DNA of 64,000 nucleotides from Fredinandcohnia humi (GCF_001439915.1 NZ_LMBW01000006.1:159188-223187), one strand, 5' to 3'. Counted from the stretch's first letter, positions 20,607 through 32,951 are shown. Numbers and translations are program-made. The notes: generated from the letters alone by a model not told the origin.

Positions 20607-20976
20607 GCAAAAAAGTAAATGGACGGGCTTAATCAAAAGCTTTTCGTATGCTTTACAAGGCCTGCGAGGAGCATTTTCTTCGGAACGCAATTTACAGATA
20701 CACTTTTTGTTTTCGATAATTGCCGTGATTTGCGGATTCTTTTTTCAAATTACAAAAGTGGAATGGATGGTTATTTTTCTTTTAATTGGCGGAATGTTTT
20801 CTTTAGAATTGGTGAACACGGCAGTTGAAAAGGTGGTGGATTTAGTTACCAGTGAATTTCATCCCTTGGCAAAGAAAGCTAAAGATATTTCGGCTGGAGC
20901 TGTCCTCATTTATGCGATCATATCTGTTATAGTGGGACTGATTATTTTTCTGCCTTACTTAGCTAGATTAGTTTAG
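20590..20976 (+). CDS. dgkA: Undecaprenol kinase (DgkA family)
   Basis: 128 aa membrane kinase with three transmembrane helices. The family signature (E-x3-NTAVE, here [14 protein letters not shown]) is at about residues 74-87. In Gram-positive bacteria this enzyme phosphorylates undecaprenol for cell-wall lipid-carrier recycling rather than diacylglycerol. It overlaps ybeY by 17 bases, one of the deeper overlaps in the window. Confidence 0.95.
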   Translation: MDLKDKQKSKWTGLIKSFSYALQGLRGAFSSERNLQIHFLFSIIAVICGFFFQITKVEWMVIFLLIGGMFSLELVNTAVEKVVDLVTSEFHPLAKKAKDISAGAVLIYAIISVIVGLIIFLPYLARLV

Positions 20977-21024
20977 AGAAAATTCTTACAATTGTGTAAC
21001 AATTGATTCAAACCCATGCATTAA

Positions 21025-22393
<1,369 letters not shown>

Positions 22394-22516
22394 CCTAAAA
22401 GCTTAATGTGCCCGCATTCGGCGACAAGCACAAGAAAAGCCTGACAGAAGGCGCTTTTGCCTTCAGAAACGATTGGCTTGTGACCTCGAGCCGATGGCAC
22501 CTTGAGCTAGATATCA
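22394..22516 (+). repeat. Interspersed repeat family B, copy B3
   Basis: Immediately follows the era stop. CTAAAAGCTTAA at left, TTCGGCGACAAGCACAAG, hairpin GAAGGC/GCCTTC, CTTGTGACCTCGAGCCGATGG and CTTGAGCTAGATATC at right. Compared with B1, the pair GCATAAG/CTTATG has become GCACAAG/CTTGTG, a compensatory change; the outer arms GTGCC/GGCAC also changed together. Confidence 0.85.
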
Positions 22517-22676
22517 AAAACTATGTTAAACACTAATTTTTGTTAAAAAGAAAAAATACACGGATTAGCAAAATTTATGTAACATGTTTTTTAGGATTTT
22601 CGGTCAAGATATTCTTACAAGTGAATGAAATTGGAGTAGTCTTTGCTAGTTTAAATAACAGAAAGGTGGGGTTACT

Positions 22677-22820
22677 ATGTTAGATTTTACCTGGAAGGTG
22701 TTTAGTCAAACAGGTAATGTTGATACGTATCTTCTTTTTAAGGAAATGGAACAAGAGAAGAGTGACAGACCCGAATTACAGAGTGAGGAGCTAGCAGAAT
22801 TAGATTTTCCAATTACTTGA
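22677..22820 (+). CDS. yqzL: YqzL-like small protein (47 aa)
   Basis: A 47-residue frame with ATG at 22677 and AAAGGTGGGG upstream. It begins MLDFTWKVFSQTGNVDTYLL and ends in an acidic tail finishing LDFPIT. Sequence, length and position (between era and recO) fit the YqzL family of Bacillaceae, whose function is unknown. It is too short for ordinary ORF length cut-offs and easily missed. Confidence 0.85.
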   Translation: MLDFTWKVFSQTGNVDTYLLFKEMEQEKSDRPELQSEELAELDFPIT

Positions 22821-22914
22821 CCATCCTAAAAAAGCGTCTTAGACTACTTTGTAGGACGTATTATTTAGTAACAATGGTAATTGGTTGCCTTGTTGCCAAT
22901 GGATGGTGACAGAA

Positions 22915-23664
22915 GTGCTGCAAAAATGCGAAGGTATTATCATAAGAACAAGTGACTATGGTGAAACGAATAAAATCGTAACCTTGTATACCCGTGAATG
23001 GGGAAAGATTGGGGTAATGGCAAGAGGCGCAAAGAAACCAAGCAGTCGCCTCGCTGCTATTACCCAGGTTTTTACATATGGACAGTTTTTATTTCAAAAA
23101 ACATCTGGTTTAGGCGGTTTACAACAAGGAGAAACCATTTCATCCTTCCGATCCATTCGGGAAGATATTTTCTTAACTGCATATGCATCTTATGTAGTGG
23201 AATTGACCGATAAATGTACGGAAGAGAAAAGATCAAACCCATTCCTTTTTGAAATGCTGTTTCAAACGTTAAATTACCTAAATGAAGGACATGATCCTGA
23301 TATTCTTCTGTATATTTATGAACTTAAAATGCTGCCCTTACTCGGATTGTACCCTCGAATTGACGAATGTACCATTTGTAAAAATACAGAGGGCGAATTT
23401 GCTTTTTCGATTAAAGAAGGCGGGCTTCTTTGTCATCGCTGCTATGAAAAAGAACCGTATCATTTAAAAGTCTCGCAAGCAACAATTCGACTACTTCGCT
23501 TGTTTTATTATTTCGATTTAAACCGGTTAGGTAGTATTGCCGTAAAGGATGAAACGAAGAAAGAAATAAAAATGGTGATCAACATGTTTTACGAAGAATA
23601 TTCAGGATTGTATCTAAAGTCAAAACGATTCTTAGATCAACTCGAAAATTTTCGTCTACCGTAA
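22915..23664 (+). CDS. recO: RecO, DNA repair protein
   Basis: Recombination mediator that works with RecR to load RecA on SSB-coated DNA; 249 aa. OB-fold N-terminus ([20 protein letters not shown]) and a zinc site CTICKNTEG...LLCHRC near residues 148-170. GTG 22915 is chosen because the standard N-terminus is Met-Leu-x-Lys-Cys-Glu-Gly and GGTGA lies five bases upstream; a frame back to 22885 adds ten residues without support. Confidence 0.94.
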   Translation: MLQKCEGIIIRTSDYGETNKIVTLYTREWGKIGVMARGAKKPSSRLAAITQVFTYGQFLFQKTSGLGGLQQGETISSFRSIREDIFLTAYASYVVELTDKCTEEKRSNPFLFEMLFQTLNYLNEGHDPDILLYIYELKMLPLLGLYPRIDECTICKNTEGEFAFSIKEGGLLCHRCYEKEPYHLKVSQATIRLLRLFYYFDLNRLGSIAVKDETKKEIKMVINMFYEEYSGLYLKSKRFLDQLENFRLP

Positions 23665-23674
23665 ATTGGTCTAC

Positions 23675-23703
23675 TTGACAGAGGTGTAAATTTGGACTAT
23701 AGT
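23675..23703 (+). promoter_or_regulatory. Sigma-A promoter of glyQS
   Basis: Perfect TTGACA (23675-23680) and TATAGT (23698-23703) with a 17-base spacer, just upstream of the T-box leader. Confidence 0.88.
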
Positions 23704-23709
23704 TCAATT

Positions 23710-23968
23710 AAAATACCGCACGGTGAAGGAAAGTAGTACTTATTAAAGTGTGTGTTCAAAGGACTATTTGAACAACCTTTATAGTTCATAAAAGCGAACC
23801 TAGGACGGTGGAAGCTAGGGTATGGACAGATAAGGAAGGCGTTCCAGAGTGTATTGCTAGAAAGAGGCAGTAACCCATTATACGGGCTCCGCTGCAAATA
23901 GGGTGGAACCGCGGGTAAACTCTCGTCCCTATGTCTACAATTAGGCATAGAGGAGGGGAGTTTTTTTA
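23710..23968 (+). promoter_or_regulatory. Glycine T-box riboswitch (glyQS leader)
   Basis: The invariant T-box AGGGTGGAACCGCGGG starts at 23900 and is followed by the terminator pair CTCGTCCCTATG / CATAGAGGAGGGGAG and a T run. Stem I shows the AAGTAGTACTT block near 23730, the distal AG-bulge/T-loop signature around 23795-23820 and a GGC glycine specifier at about 23847-23849. Uncharged tRNA-Gly would favour the antiterminator and glyQS expression. Stem I carries an extra hairpin at 23753-23774. Confidence 0.95.
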
Positions 23969-24051
23969 TTTTTGTTCATATAGTTTTTTAAATCTAGCTG
24001 CAGCGCTGAGAAAGGCGCTTTTGGCTTTATAATTTTGGAGGTGCAAGATTA

Positions 24052-24942
24052 ATGAATATTCAAGAAATGATATTAACGTTACAAAAACATTGGTCAGATC
24101 AAGGCTGCATCCTCATGCAAGCCTATGATGTAGAAAAGGGCGCAGGAACCATGAGCCCCTATACATTCTTAAGAAGCCTTGGTCCAGAGCCTTGGAATGT
24201 TGCATATGTTGAACCGTCTAGACGTCCGGTCGATGGACGCTACGGAGAGAATCCAAACCGCCTTTATCAACACCATCAATTTCAGGTTATCATGAAGCCA
24301 TCCCCTGATAATATTCAGGAGCTTTACCTTGAATCATTGCGTAAACTAGGAATTGACCCATTAGAGCATGACATCCGCTTCGTTGAAGATAACTGGGAGG
24401 CGCCTACACTAGGTGCGGCAGGACTAGGTTGGGAAGTATGGCTTGATGGAATGGAGGTAACACAATTTACATATTTCCAACAGGTTGGTGGTATAGAGTG
24501 CAAACCGGTATCTGTTGAAATCACATACGGAATTGAACGTCTCGCTTCTTATATTCAAGATAAGGAAAATGTGTTTGATCTTGAATGGACAAAAGGTTTT
24601 ACGGTTCGTGATATTTTCCATCAGCCTGAGTACGAGCATTCAAAATATACATTTGAAACATCTGACCCGGAAATGCTATTTAACCTATTTAGTATTTATG
24701 AAAAGGAAGCACACCGTCAAATGGATGAGGGCCTTGTTCACCCGGCCTATGACTATGTTTTAAAATGTTCACATACCTTTAACCAGTTAGATGCTAGGGG
24801 AGCAATCTCAGTTACAGAAAGAACAGGGTATATCGGCAGAGTGCGTAATTTAGCTCGTAAGGTAGCAAAAACGTTTTATGAAGAACGGGAAAAATTAGGC
24901 TTCCCAATGCTGAAAGCAAAAGGAGACGATCGTCATGAGTAA
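24052..24942 (+). CDS. glyQ: Glycyl-tRNA synthetase alpha subunit
   Basis: Catalytic alpha subunit of the heterotetrameric bacterial glycyl-tRNA synthetase; 296 aa. Typical start [19 protein letters not shown], with the motif [18 protein letters not shown] and class II motif 2 region [23 protein letters not shown] 24052 is preceded by GGAGGTG. Controlled by the T-box upstream. Its end overlaps glyS by eight bases. Confidence 0.98.
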   Translation: MNIQEMILTLQKHWSDQGCILMQAYDVEKGAGTMSPYTFLRSLGPEPWNVAYVEPSRRPVDGRYGENPNRLYQHHQFQVIMKPSPDNIQELYLESLRKLGIDPLEHDIRFVEDNWEAPTLGAAGLGWEVWLDGMEVTQFTYFQQVGGIECKPVSVEITYGIERLASYIQDKENVFDLEWTKGFTVRDIFHQPEYEHSKYTFETSDPEMLFNLFSIYEKEAHRQMDEGLVHPAYDYVLKCSHTFNQLDARGAISVTERTGYIGRVRNLARKVAKTFYEEREKLGFPMLKAKGDDRHE

Positions 24943-27013
24943 TCAAGATTTACTGATTGAAATTGGTTTAGAGGAGATGCCTGCACGGTTTGTTACAGAT
25001 GCGATGAATCAGCTTTCAGACAAGGTGACAAACTGGTTGCTTGAACATAATATTTCATTTGAACAGGTCGAACGTTTTTCTTCGCCTAGAAGACTAGCTG
25101 TTCTTGTTCAGGATGTTGCTGAAAAACAAAAGGATGTTGAACTTGAAGCAAAAGGTCCCGCAAAAAAAATAGCCCTAGATCAGGATGGCAATTGGTCAAA
25201 AGCTGCGATGGGTTTCACCAGAGGACAAGGTGCTACAGTTGAAGATATCTTCTTTAAAGAAATCAATGGTGTGGAATACGCACATATCAATAAATTTATT
25301 AAAGGGAAAGACACAAAAGAAATCTTAGGCGAGCTTGAGGATGTGATCACACATCTGTCATTCCCTAAAAATATGCGGTGGGGCGAACAAGAACTTCGCT
25401 ATGTTCGTCCAATAAAATGGATCGTTGCTTTATTCGGTAATGAGATAATTCCACTATCAATCACGAATGTTACGGCGAGCAATAAAACATGGGGACATCG
25501 TTTCTTAGGTCATGAGGTTGAAATTACATCGCCAAGGGACTATGAAAAACTTCTTATGTCTCAATATGTAATTGCCGATTATCTTGAGCGCAAAGAAGCA
25601 ATTATAAACCAAATTAAAATACTTGAAGAAGATAACAATTGGGAAATTCCAATTGATGCGAATTTGCTGGAAGAAGTAACAAATCTGGTTGAATACCCAA
25701 CTGCCTTTTACGGAAAATTTGAAGAAGAATTTTTAAATTTACCAGAAGAAGTGTTAATTACAAGCATGAGAGAGCATCAACGCTATTTCCCTGTAAAGGA
25801 CAAAAATGGTTCCCTTCTACCTTTCTTTGTAGCTGTTCGAAATGGTGATCATAAGCATCTTGAAACAGTCGCAAGGGGGAATGAGAAGGTAATTCGTGCT
25901 CGTTTATCTGATGCAGACTTCTTCTATAAAGAAGATCAAAAATTAAAAATTGATGACTTAATTCAGAAGCTTGATAAAGTCATTTACCACGAAGAAATAG
26001 GCTCAATTGGTGAAAAGGTTAAACGTATCCAGCAAATCACGAAGCATTTAACGGAGCTTCTTGGACTAGATAGCGAAACACGGGAAAAGGCAAACCGAGC
26101 TGCCGGGATTTGCAAATTTGACCTTGTCACAAATATGGTATACGAATTCCCTGAACTTCAAGGGGTTATGGGTGAACGATATGCACGAGTGAGTGGTGAG
26201 GATGAAGCAATTGCTGTATCAATTAATGAACATTATATGCCACGACATGCTGATGACGCTAGTCCTTCAACAACCATTGGCGCATTAATCAGCCTTGCTG
26301 ATAAGTTAGATACCATTGTTGGTTGTTTCTCAATTGGGATCATACCAACAGGTTCACAGGATCCATATGCGTTACGTCGTATGGCAACTGGTGTTGTTCA
26401 AATCTTGCTTGATAAAGGCTGGAACATTAATCTTGAAGCATTATTCAATCATGTAATAAGCCTATTTGTTGAAGCGAATATCGCAAAGCTCGAAAAACAA
26501 GAAATAGAAAAAGAACTTGTACAATTCTTTAAACTACGTATCAAGCATGAATTAAATATGAGAAATATCCGCTACGATATAATTGATGCAGTTCTTAGTA
26601 CAAAGGTTGGAAATGTTGGACTTATGATTAAAAAAGCCGAAATGCTTGAAAAAAATAAAAACCATCAAGACTTTAAAGCAACAATCGAATCATTGGGCAG
26701 AGTCCTAAATATCGCGAAAAAAGGTGAAGATACTGAAATTAATCCAAGCCTTTTTGAATCAGATGAAGAAAAACATCTTTTTGAGAAGTTTACAGAGGTT
26801 AAACCAAAGGTAATGGAAAGCCTGGAAGCACATGATGTCGCAGAAGCATTCCACATATTAGCTTCATTGAGAGAGTCAATTGACCAATATTTTGATCACA
26901 CAATGGTTATGGCAGACGATGAGGCAGTCAGGAAAAACCGTCTTGCACAAATGGTTCATCTTTCAAAACTCATCTACTTAATTGGGGACATGAATTCGAT
27001 TATTGTAAAATAA
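24935..27013 (+). CDS. glyS: Glycyl-tRNA synthetase beta subunit
   Basis: tRNA-recognising beta subunit, 692 aa. Begins [20 protein letters not shown], the family N-terminus; includes [15 protein letters not shown] and [17 protein letters not shown]-terminal DALR-like anticodon domain. Overlaps glyQ by eight bases, so the subunits are likely translated in step. Terminator follows. Confidence 0.98.
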   Translation: MSNQDLLIEIGLEEMPARFVTDAMNQLSDKVTNWLLEHNISFEQVERFSSPRRLAVLVQDVAEKQKDVELEAKGPAKKIALDQDGNWSKAAMGFTRGQGATVEDIFFKEINGVEYAHINKFIKGKDTKEILGELEDVITHLSFPKNMRWGEQELRYVRPIKWIVALFGNEIIPLSITNVTASNKTWGHRFLGHEVEITSPRDYEKLLMSQYVIADYLERKEAIINQIKILEEDNNWEIPIDANLLEEVTNLVEYPTAFYGKFEEEFLNLPEEVLITSMREHQRYFPVKDKNGSLLPFFVAVRNGDHKHLETVARGNEKVIRARLSDADFFYKEDQKLKIDDLIQKLDKVIYHEEIGSIGEKVKRIQQITKHLTELLGLDSETREKANRAAGICKFDLVTNMVYEFPELQGVMGERYARVSGEDEAIAVSINEHYMPRHADDASPSTTIGALISLADKLDTIVGCFSIGIIPTGSQDPYALRRMATGVVQILLDKGWNINLEALFNHVISLFVEANIAKLEKQEIEKELVQFFKLRIKHELNMRNIRYDIIDAVLSTKVGNVGLMIKKAEMLEKNKNHQDFKATIESLGRVLNIAKKGEDTEINPSLFESDEEKHLFEKFTEVKPKVMESLEAHDVAEAFHILASLRESIDQYFDHTMVMADDEAVRKNRLAQMVHLSKLIYLIGDMNSIIVK

Positions 27014-27053
27014 GAAAAAAAGCTAGGAGCCATTTTTTGCTCCTAGTCTTTTT
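27011..27053 (+). terminator. Terminator after glyS
   Basis: CTAGGAGC (27023-27030) and GCTCCTAG (about 27039-27046) form the stem; TCTTTTTC follows. Confidence 0.88.
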
Positions 27054-27154
27054 CTATACTCTATACGTTATTACGCAATTAGTATATAATAATTCTAATT
27101 AGTATAACCCTTTTAAACAAACTATACATATAACGATAGATTTTAGGATGGGTG

Positions 27155-27793
27155 GTGAGTACAATCGAACTAAGCAAGCGGCAAGAACAAATTGTACAAA
27201 TTGTAAAAGACAATGGACCCATTACTGGGGAAGCCATTGCAGATCGATTAGGCTTGACGAGGGCAACCCTTCGTCCAGATCTCGCAATTTTAACGATGGC
27301 AGGCTATCTTGAAGCAAGACCACGTGTCGGTTATTTTTATACGGGAAAAACAGGTCAGCAGTTACTAGCCGATAAGATAAAAAAAATCAAAGTGATGGAT
27401 TATCAATCTATTCCTGTTGTGATAAATGAGAGTATATCTGTTTATGATGCGATTGTAACAATGTTTCTAGAAGATGTTGGAACTTTATTTGTAGTAGATA
27501 AATCGTCGATTCTTGTTGGGGTTTTATCGAGAAAAGATTTATTGCGGGCAAGTCTTGGTAACCAGGACTTAAAATCCGTTCCTGTCACAATTATTATGAC
27601 CCGTATGCCTAATATTACATTGTGTGAAAAAGACGATCTTTTACTTGATGTGGCTCATAAATTAATTGAAAAGCAAATTGATGCATTACCTGTTGTCAAG
27701 CACTCTGAACGTGGTATTGAGGTTATTGGAAGAATCACAAAGACAAATATGACAAAAGCCTTAGTGGCCCTCGCCGGGGATGAAATCCTCTAA
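27155..27793 (+). CDS. ccpN: CcpN, repressor of gluconeogenic genes
   Basis: 212 aa transcription repressor. N-terminal winged HTH (MSTIELSKRQEQIVQIVKDN; RLGLTRATLRPDLAILTMAG) and two CBS domains (about residues 80-210) that sense nucleotides. In Bacillus subtilis CcpN represses gapB, pckA and sr1 during glycolysis. GTG 27155 is chosen over GTG 27152 to match the family start; AGGATGGG precedes. The next gene, yqfL, is its usual operon partner. Confidence 0.95.
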   Translation: MSTIELSKRQEQIVQIVKDNGPITGEAIADRLGLTRATLRPDLAILTMAGYLEARPRVGYFYTGKTGQQLLADKIKKIKVMDYQSIPVVINESISVYDAIVTMFLEDVGTLFVVDKSSILVGVLSRKDLLRASLGNQDLKSVPVTIIMTRMPNITLCEKDDLLLDVAHKLIEKQIDALPVVKHSERGIEVIGRITKTNMTKALVALAGDEIL

Positions 27794-27820
27794 TTATTTG
27801 GTAAGGAGATGGAGTTGCAA

Positions 27821-28633
27821 ATGAAAAATCGTGTAGTATATGTAGTATCCGATTCAGTTGGGGAAACAGCAGAATTGGTTGTTAAAGCAGCAGTAAGTCA
27901 ATTTAATGGATCACAAACAGATATTAAAAGAATTCCTTACGTTGAAGATACAGCTACACTGGCAGAGGTTGTAGCCCTTGCAAAACTTAATCATGCAATT
28001 ATTGCTTTTACTCTAGTGGTTCCAGAACTAAGAGACTTCCTTGTGAAGGAAGCGGAGCGTGAAGGAGTCATTGTGAATGATATTATTGGCCCGCTAATTG
28101 AAAAAATGTCAGGTCTTTATGAGAGTAACCCAAGATTTGAAGCGGGGCTTGTAAGAAAACTAGACGAAGATTATTTTAAAAAGATCGAGGCAATTGAATT
28201 TGCGGTTAAGTATGATGATGGACGCGACCCAAGGGGAATTCTTCGTGCAGATATCGTCCTGATTGGTGTATCAAGAACATCTAAGACGCCATTATCCCAA
28301 TACCTTGCACATAAGCGCTATAAGGTTGCAAACGTTCCGATAGTTCCCGAGGTTGATCCGCCGGAAGAACTATTTAAAGTGTCACCCAATAAATGCTTTG
28401 GATTAAAAATAAGTCCTGACAAACTTAATCATATTAGGCGTGAAAGATTAAAATCATTAGGCTTAGATGACCAAGCAATTTACGCAAATATTACCCGCAT
28501 CAAAGAAGAACTCGAACACTTTGAATCAATCATTAGTAAAATCGGCTGTGATGTTGTCGATGTCTCAAATAAAGCAGTTGAGGAAACGGCAAATATTATT
28601 TTGAATAAAATTAATAAACGCAGAACCAATTAA
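27821..28633 (+). CDS. yqfL: Pyruvate,phosphate dikinase regulatory protein (YqfL/PSRP)
   Basis: 270 aa DUF299 protein, expected to be a bifunctional ADP-dependent kinase and Pi-dependent pyrophosphorylase that switches PPDK off and on. P-loop-like [14 protein letters not shown] at about residues 149-162, and the N-terminal [20 protein letters not shown] is diagnostic. ATG 27821 is preferred to ATG 27809, which lies on top of the ribosome binding site AAGGAG. No ppdK gene is in the window; pairing with ccpN links it to gluconeogenesis. Confidence 0.94.
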   Translation: MKNRVVYVVSDSVGETAELVVKAAVSQFNGSQTDIKRIPYVEDTATLAEVVALAKLNHAIIAFTLVVPELRDFLVKEAEREGVIVNDIIGPLIEKMSGLYESNPRFEAGLVRKLDEDYFKKIEAIEFAVKYDDGRDPRGILRADIVLIGVSRTSKTPLSQYLAHKRYKVANVPIVPEVDPPEELFKVSPNKCFGLKISPDKLNHIRRERLKSLGLDDQAIYANITRIKEELEHFESIISKIGCDVVDVSNKAVEETANIILNKINKRRTN

Positions 28634-28670
28634 AAAGAAATTAGTAAATTTCTTGATAAAACAAGTGAAA

Positions 28671-28697
28671 ACATATCTCAAAAAGATATGTTTTTTT
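28671..28697 (+). terminator. Terminator after yqfL
   Basis: ACATATC and GATATGT pair around TCAAAAA, followed by TTTTTT. Confidence 0.85.
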
Positions 28698-28900
28698 GTG
28701 GAACTTGAGGGGATTTTGTATTATAATAAAAATTGTGATAAAAATACATATTTTTAGGTTTAGAGTTCGACTGGATAGAATAAACTATGTATTGAAGGTT
28801 GTCAAGGGTAAGATAAGGAAATAGGTGAATTAATTTTCGACATTATATTCTCATTTCAATATTTTTCTTTCCAAAATGTTATGAAATATCCGTTCATTTG
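28698..28900. other. AT-rich spacer between yqfL terminator and repeat B4
   Basis: About 200 bases with no open frame or hairpin that I can support. It contains a TTATAATAA-rich stretch near 28722 that could hold a -10, but no matching -35 was found. Confidence 0.4.
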
Positions 28901-29060
28901 TGTCTAGCTCAAGAAGCTATCGGCTCGAGGTCATAAGCCAATCGCTTCGGAAGGTTGGGGTTGTCTTATGCTTGTCGCCCCTGCCAGGACGGCAAGGATT
29001 CAAGCGTTAGGCACAGGACGTGCCTGTCCTTAGCTTGAATTGGGGCGCCTTACGCTTTTC
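28901..29060 (-). repeat. Interspersed repeat family B, copy B4 (reverse orientation)
   Basis: Plus-strand order is TGTCTAGCTCAAG, ATCGGCTCGAGGTCATAAGCC, TTATGCTTGTCGCC, an extra module of about 70 bases containing GGCAC-AGGAC-GTGCC (29010-29024), and GGCGCCTTACGCTTTTC. The extra module is shared with copy B7. Lies between yqfL and the yqxD-like pseudogene. Confidence 0.85.
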
Positions 29061-29161
29061 ATTTTACTCGCCTAAAGATTGGACAATCACAGATTGTGAA
29101 CATATTTTAAATCTTTTTCAGGAAAAGAAGGATTCTCTGGAGTGATGTAGAATAGAGAAAT

Positions 29162-29592
29162 ATGACGAAAAAAAGAATAAAATATTTGTTGATGCGGATG
29201 CATGTCCGGTTAAAGAAGAAATACTTAGCCTAGCAGGCACATATAATATCAATGTTGTATTTGTTGCTTCATATGCCTGTGTTATGTCAAATCCCATGGG
29301 TGGACAATGGGTATACGTGGATGCTGAGAAAGAGGCTGCAGTTCTCTATATTATGAATCATGCAAAAAAAGATGATATCCTCGTTACCCAGGATACTGGC
29401 TTAGCAAGTATTTTAGTAAACAGAGGTGTAACTGTACTATCACCCCGTGGCAAAGAGTTTAAGGAAGAAGATATGGATCAAATTCTCCATTTCTGCTTTT
29501 TATCTGCAAAGGAAAGACGTAAGGGCTCCTACTCGAAAGGACCAAAACCCTTTACTGATGAAGACAGACAACATTTTACTAAAATTTTTTAA
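29162..29592 (+). pseudogene. yqxD: YqxD/YaiI-like (UPF0178) gene with a 5' frameshift
   Basis: The family N-terminus IFVDADACPVKEEIL is read from 29182 and continues without a break to the stop at 29592 (SNPMGGQWVYVDAEKEAAV, VTQDTGLASILVNRGV, SPRGKEF), but no ATG, GTG or TTG lies in frame between the upstream TGA (29143) and that block. The only nearby start, ATG 29162, reads MTKKRIK and then leaves the frame after seven codons. One extra A in the A-rich stretch 29167-29182 would give an intact protein of about 150 aa. So it is a one-base deletion or a sequencing/assembly error. The rest looks unspoiled, which favours a recent event or error. Located before dnaG as in Bacillus subtilis. Confidence 0.8.
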
Positions 29593-29663
29593 AAAAGTTT
29601 GTCGAATCTTGCAGGATTTATGCTCTGAATATAGAATATCTTAGTACTTGGGGATGTTAAACA

Positions 29664-31472
29664 ATGGGGTATCGAATTCCCGAAGAAACAATCGAAAAAA
29701 TTCGTTTATCTGTTGACATTGTTGATGTTATTAGTGAATATGTTCAATTGAAGAAGCAAGGTAGAAATTATTTTGGCTTATGTCCATTTCACGGTGAAAA
29801 TACCCCTTCATTTTCTGTTTCCCCCGAAAAACAAATCTTTCATTGTTTTGGGTGTGGAGCAGGTGGAAATGTATTTTCTTTTTTAATGGACTTAGAAGGG
29901 TATTCCTTCGCAGAGGCTGCAGTTAATTTAGCTGAAAAAGTGAACATAGACTTATCAGATTATGAACAGCAAACAGCTGTCACTGATAAAAATAATGATG
30001 CATCAAAAATGCAAGAAGCACACGAATTATTAAAGAAATTCTATCATCACCTATTACTTAATACCAAAGAAGGTCAACCAGCACTAGATTATTTAACAAA
30101 TAGGGGCTTCACAAGAGAAATTATCGATAAGTTTGAAATCGGCTATGCTCTTGATTCATGGGACTTTGCTACGAAATTTCTCCAAAAAAGAGGCTTTAAG
30201 CCTGAGTTGATGGAACGGGCCGGATTACTTGTTAAAAAGGAGGATACCGGAACTTTCTTTGATAGATTTCGAAACCGTATTATGTTCCCAATCTGGGATC
30301 ATCAAGGCAAAACAATGGCTTTTTCTGGAAGGGTACTAGGAAAGGGACAGGAACCTAAATATTTAAACAGTCCTGAAACGATTATTTTTAATAAGAGTAA
30401 AACCCTTTACAATTTCCATCAGGCAAGACTTTCTATTCGAAAACAACAGCAAGTAGTCCTTTTTGAAGGATTTGCAGATGTAATTGCAGCTGATTCAGCA
30501 GATGTTCCAAATTCAATTGGTACAATGGGGACTTCCTTAACGGATGAACATGTAAAAATAATTAGAAGAAACGTGGAATCTGTTGTCATTTGCTATGATT
30601 CTGATAATGCTGGGCTGGATGCTGCCCTAAGAGCTTCAACTATGCTAACCCAAGCGGGCTGTTATGTAAGAGTAGCAACAATGCCTAATGGTATGGACCC
30701 TGATGACTACATTAACAAATATGGCGCGGAGAAGTTTAAAAATGATGTAATAGGGGCAAGTCATACATTAATGGCATTTAAGATGCAGTACTTAAGAAGA
30801 GGAAAAAATCTTCAGGATGAAGGAGAACGCATCCGTTATATAGAAGATGTACTTAAGGAAATTTCCTCATTAGAAAAAGCTGTCGAAATCGACCATTATT
30901 TGCGCCAGCTATCAAGTGAATTTTCAATTTCGCTTGATGCACTAAAAACACAACAGCTTCAGTATAATAAATCTGAACGGAAAAATAGGGATAATTTCTC
31001 TCGGAATAGAAATAATACGAAAGCGAAACCAACCGTATCCAAACATTTACTTAAAGCCTATCATAATGCAGAACGTTTTTTACTTGCGTATATGCTGCGG
31101 GATCGGGATATCGCTGATAAAGTACAAGATCAGCTCCTTACCGAATTTAATATTGAAGAGCATCAAGCAATTGTAACGTATTTATATGCCTATTATGAAG
31201 AGGGTCATGAACCAGATATCAGCACATTTTTAACAAGAATACATGATGATAATCTTAAACGGATTGTGACGGATATTGCAATGATGTCAGTTGAAGAGGA
31301 AGTATCAGATTCTGTCTTATCAGATTATGTGAAACAGGTGTTGAATCACAAAAAATTGTCAATGATAAAAGAAAAAGAATCTGAACAATTTGAGGCTGAA
31401 CGTAGTAGGGATTATTTGAAGGCCGCTACGATTGCAAATGAAATTATTCAAATGAAAAAAGCATTACATTAA
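29664..31472 (+). CDS. dnaG: DNA primase
   Basis: Synthesises RNA primers for replication; 602 aa. N-terminal CHC2 zinc ribbon with Cys40, His43, Cys61 and Cys64 ([21 protein letters not shown]). TOPRIM core with [13 protein letters not shown] (metal Glu) and [15 protein letters not shown]-terminal helicase-interacting domain. First gene of the dnaG-sigA macromolecular synthesis pair. Confidence 0.98.
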   Translation: MGYRIPEETIEKIRLSVDIVDVISEYVQLKKQGRNYFGLCPFHGENTPSFSVSPEKQIFHCFGCGAGGNVFSFLMDLEGYSFAEAAVNLAEKVNIDLSDYEQQTAVTDKNNDASKMQEAHELLKKFYHHLLLNTKEGQPALDYLTNRGFTREIIDKFEIGYALDSWDFATKFLQKRGFKPELMERAGLLVKKEDTGTFFDRFRNRIMFPIWDHQGKTMAFSGRVLGKGQEPKYLNSPETIIFNKSKTLYNFHQARLSIRKQQQVVLFEGFADVIAADSADVPNSIGTMGTSLTDEHVKIIRRNVESVVICYDSDNAGLDAALRASTMLTQAGCYVRVATMPNGMDPDDYINKYGAEKFKNDVIGASHTLMAFKMQYLRRGKNLQDEGERIRYIEDVLKEISSLEKAVEIDHYLRQLSSEFSISLDALKTQQLQYNKSERKNRDNFSRNRNNTKAKPTVSKHLLKAYHNAERFLLAYMLRDRDIADKVQDQLLTEFNIEEHQAIVTYLYAYYEEGHEPDISTFLTRIHDDNLKRIVTDIAMMSVEEEVSDSVLSDYVKQVLNHKKLSMIKEKESEQFEAERSRDYLKAATIANEIIQMKKALH

Positions 31473-31523
31473 AATAGGTTTTCTAACCTCTATGTCTTAC
31501 TAGTTTTGAAAGGAGGGGAACAA

Positions 31524-32657
31524 ATGGCTGAAAAGTCTAAAGAAGTTGATACAGAATTAACATTAGAGCTTGTCAAAGAAAAATTAACAGCATTAGGTAA
31601 AAAACGCGGTGTATTAACCTATGAAGAAATCGCTGAGCGTATGTCTGGTTTTGAAGTTGAATCAGACCATCTTGATGAATACTATGAGTTCCTTGGCGAG
31701 CAGGGGATTGAATTAATAGGTGATGGCGAGCACGATACCGTTAAGGATAATGAAGATGATCCAAATGTTCAAGAATTATCCAAGGAAGAAGAATTTGATC
31801 TAAATGACTTAAGTGTTCCTCCAGGAGTTAAGATTAATGACCCAGTACGTATGTACTTAAAAGAAATTGGGCGTGTTGACTTACTCTCAGCAGATGATGA
31901 AATTAAGCTTGCTGAAAGAATCGAACAAGGTGATGAAGAGGCCAAACGCCGACTTGCAGAAGCCAATTTACGACTTGTTGTTAGTATTGCAAAGCGTTAC
32001 GTTGGTCGTGGGATGTTGTTCCTAGATTTAATCCAAGAAGGTAATATGGGACTTATTAAAGCTGTCGAGAAATTTGATTATCGCAAAGGCTTCAAGTTTA
32101 GTACGTATGCCACTTGGTGGATTCGACAAGCTATTACACGTGCAATTGCCGACCAAGCGAGAACCATCCGTATCCCTGTTCATATGGTTGAGACGATTAA
32201 TAAATTAATCCGTGTGCAACGTCAGTTACTTCAGGATCTTGGACGCGAACCAACACCTGAAGAAATTGGTGAAGATATGGATTTAACACCTGAAAAGGTG
32301 AGGGAAATCTTAAAAATTGCTCAAGAGCCTGTATCATTAGAAACACCGATTGGTGAAGAGGATGACTCACATCTTGGTGATTTTATCGAAGACCAGGATG
32401 CAACATCTCCATCAGAGCATGCCGCATATGAGCTTTTAAAAGAACAGCTTGAAGATGTCCTTGATACCTTAACAGACAGAGAAGAAAATGTACTACGTCT
32501 CCGTTTTGGTTTAGACGATGGACGCACCCGTACTCTTGAAGAAGTAGGTAAGGTATTTGGTGTTACTCGTGAGCGTATCCGCCAAATTGAAGCTAAAGCA
32601 CTGCGTAAGCTTCGTCATCCAAGCCGCAGCAAAAGACTAAAAGATTTTCTTGAATAA
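31524..32657 (+). CDS. sigA: Housekeeping sigma factor SigA (RpoD)
   Basis: Primary sigma-70, 377 aa. Regions 1.2 to 4.2 are intact: [20 protein letters not shown], region 2 with [20 protein letters not shown] and [20 protein letters not shown], region 3, and region 4.2 helix-turn-helix [23 protein letters not shown] 31524 sits behind AAAGGAGGGG; an upstream ATG at 31506 lies ahead of that site. The window's TTGACA/TATAAT promoters fit this factor. Confidence 0.99.
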   Translation: MAEKSKEVDTELTLELVKEKLTALGKKRGVLTYEEIAERMSGFEVESDHLDEYYEFLGEQGIELIGDGEHDTVKDNEDDPNVQELSKEEEFDLNDLSVPPGVKINDPVRMYLKEIGRVDLLSADDEIKLAERIEQGDEEAKRRLAEANLRLVVSIAKRYVGRGMLFLDLIQEGNMGLIKAVEKFDYRKGFKFSTYATWWIRQAITRAIADQARTIRIPVHMVETINKLIRVQRQLLQDLGREPTPEEIGEDMDLTPEKVREILKIAQEPVSLETPIGEEDDSHLGDFIEDQDATSPSEHAAYELLKEQLEDVLDTLTDREENVLRLRFGLDDGRTRTLEEVGKVFGVTRERIRQIEAKALRKLRHPSRSKRLKDFLE

Positions 32658-32668
32658 ACATTTTCATA

Positions 32669-32852
32669 AGTCCAGCTCCAGCGCCTAGCCCCTCGAGGTC
32701 ATAAGCCAATCCGTCAAGAAGGATAAAAGGCATCCTTCTAGCCGGCTTTTCTTATGCTTGTCGGACTTGCACAGGAAGTGCTGACATCGACGTTTGCCAC
32801 AGGACGTGGCAGTAGTTAGTCGATATTCCACGTTCAAGGCTTGCGCATTCTG
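32669..32852 (-). repeat. Interspersed repeat family B, copy B5 (reverse orientation)
   Basis: Starts about 11 bases after sigA. Plus-strand boxes: GTCCAGCTCCAGCGCC, CTCGAGGTCATAAGCC, hairpin AAGGAT/ATCCTT, TTATGCTTGTCGG, then an extra module with two hairpins (32769-32781 and 32796-32810) flanked by CATCGACG/CGATATTCC, then GGCTTGCGCATTCTG. The extra module differs from that of B4 and B7. Confidence 0.75.
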
Positions 32853-32866
32853 TTCTTTACATTTCG

Positions 32867-32904
32867 TAGTTTACTTCATAAAATTGAAGTAAACTATTTT
32901 TTTT
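32867..32904 (+). terminator. Terminator after sigA region
   Basis: TAGTTTACTTCA (32867-32878) and TGAAGTAAACTA (32885-32896) form a perfect 12-bp stem followed by eight T. It probably ends the dnaG-sigA transcript beyond repeat B5. Confidence 0.93.
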
Positions 32905-32951
32905 AGACCTACACAATGCGGGTCAAATCTGAAAAAAAGGTGAACGCTTTC

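Noticed and set aside
27079-27106. Direct repeat ATTAGTATA twice before ccpN as a CcpN operator
   Set aside because: It does not match the known CcpN site pattern and may simply reflect AT-rich promoter sequence.
28881-29145. Possible small gene split by repeat B4 (MKYPFIC... on the left, SPKDWTITDCEHILNLF on the right, with ATTT on both sides)
   Set aside because: No Shine-Dalgarno before the ATG, rejoining the halves leaves them one base out of frame, and the open stretch is only about 25 codons. Kept as a possibility only.
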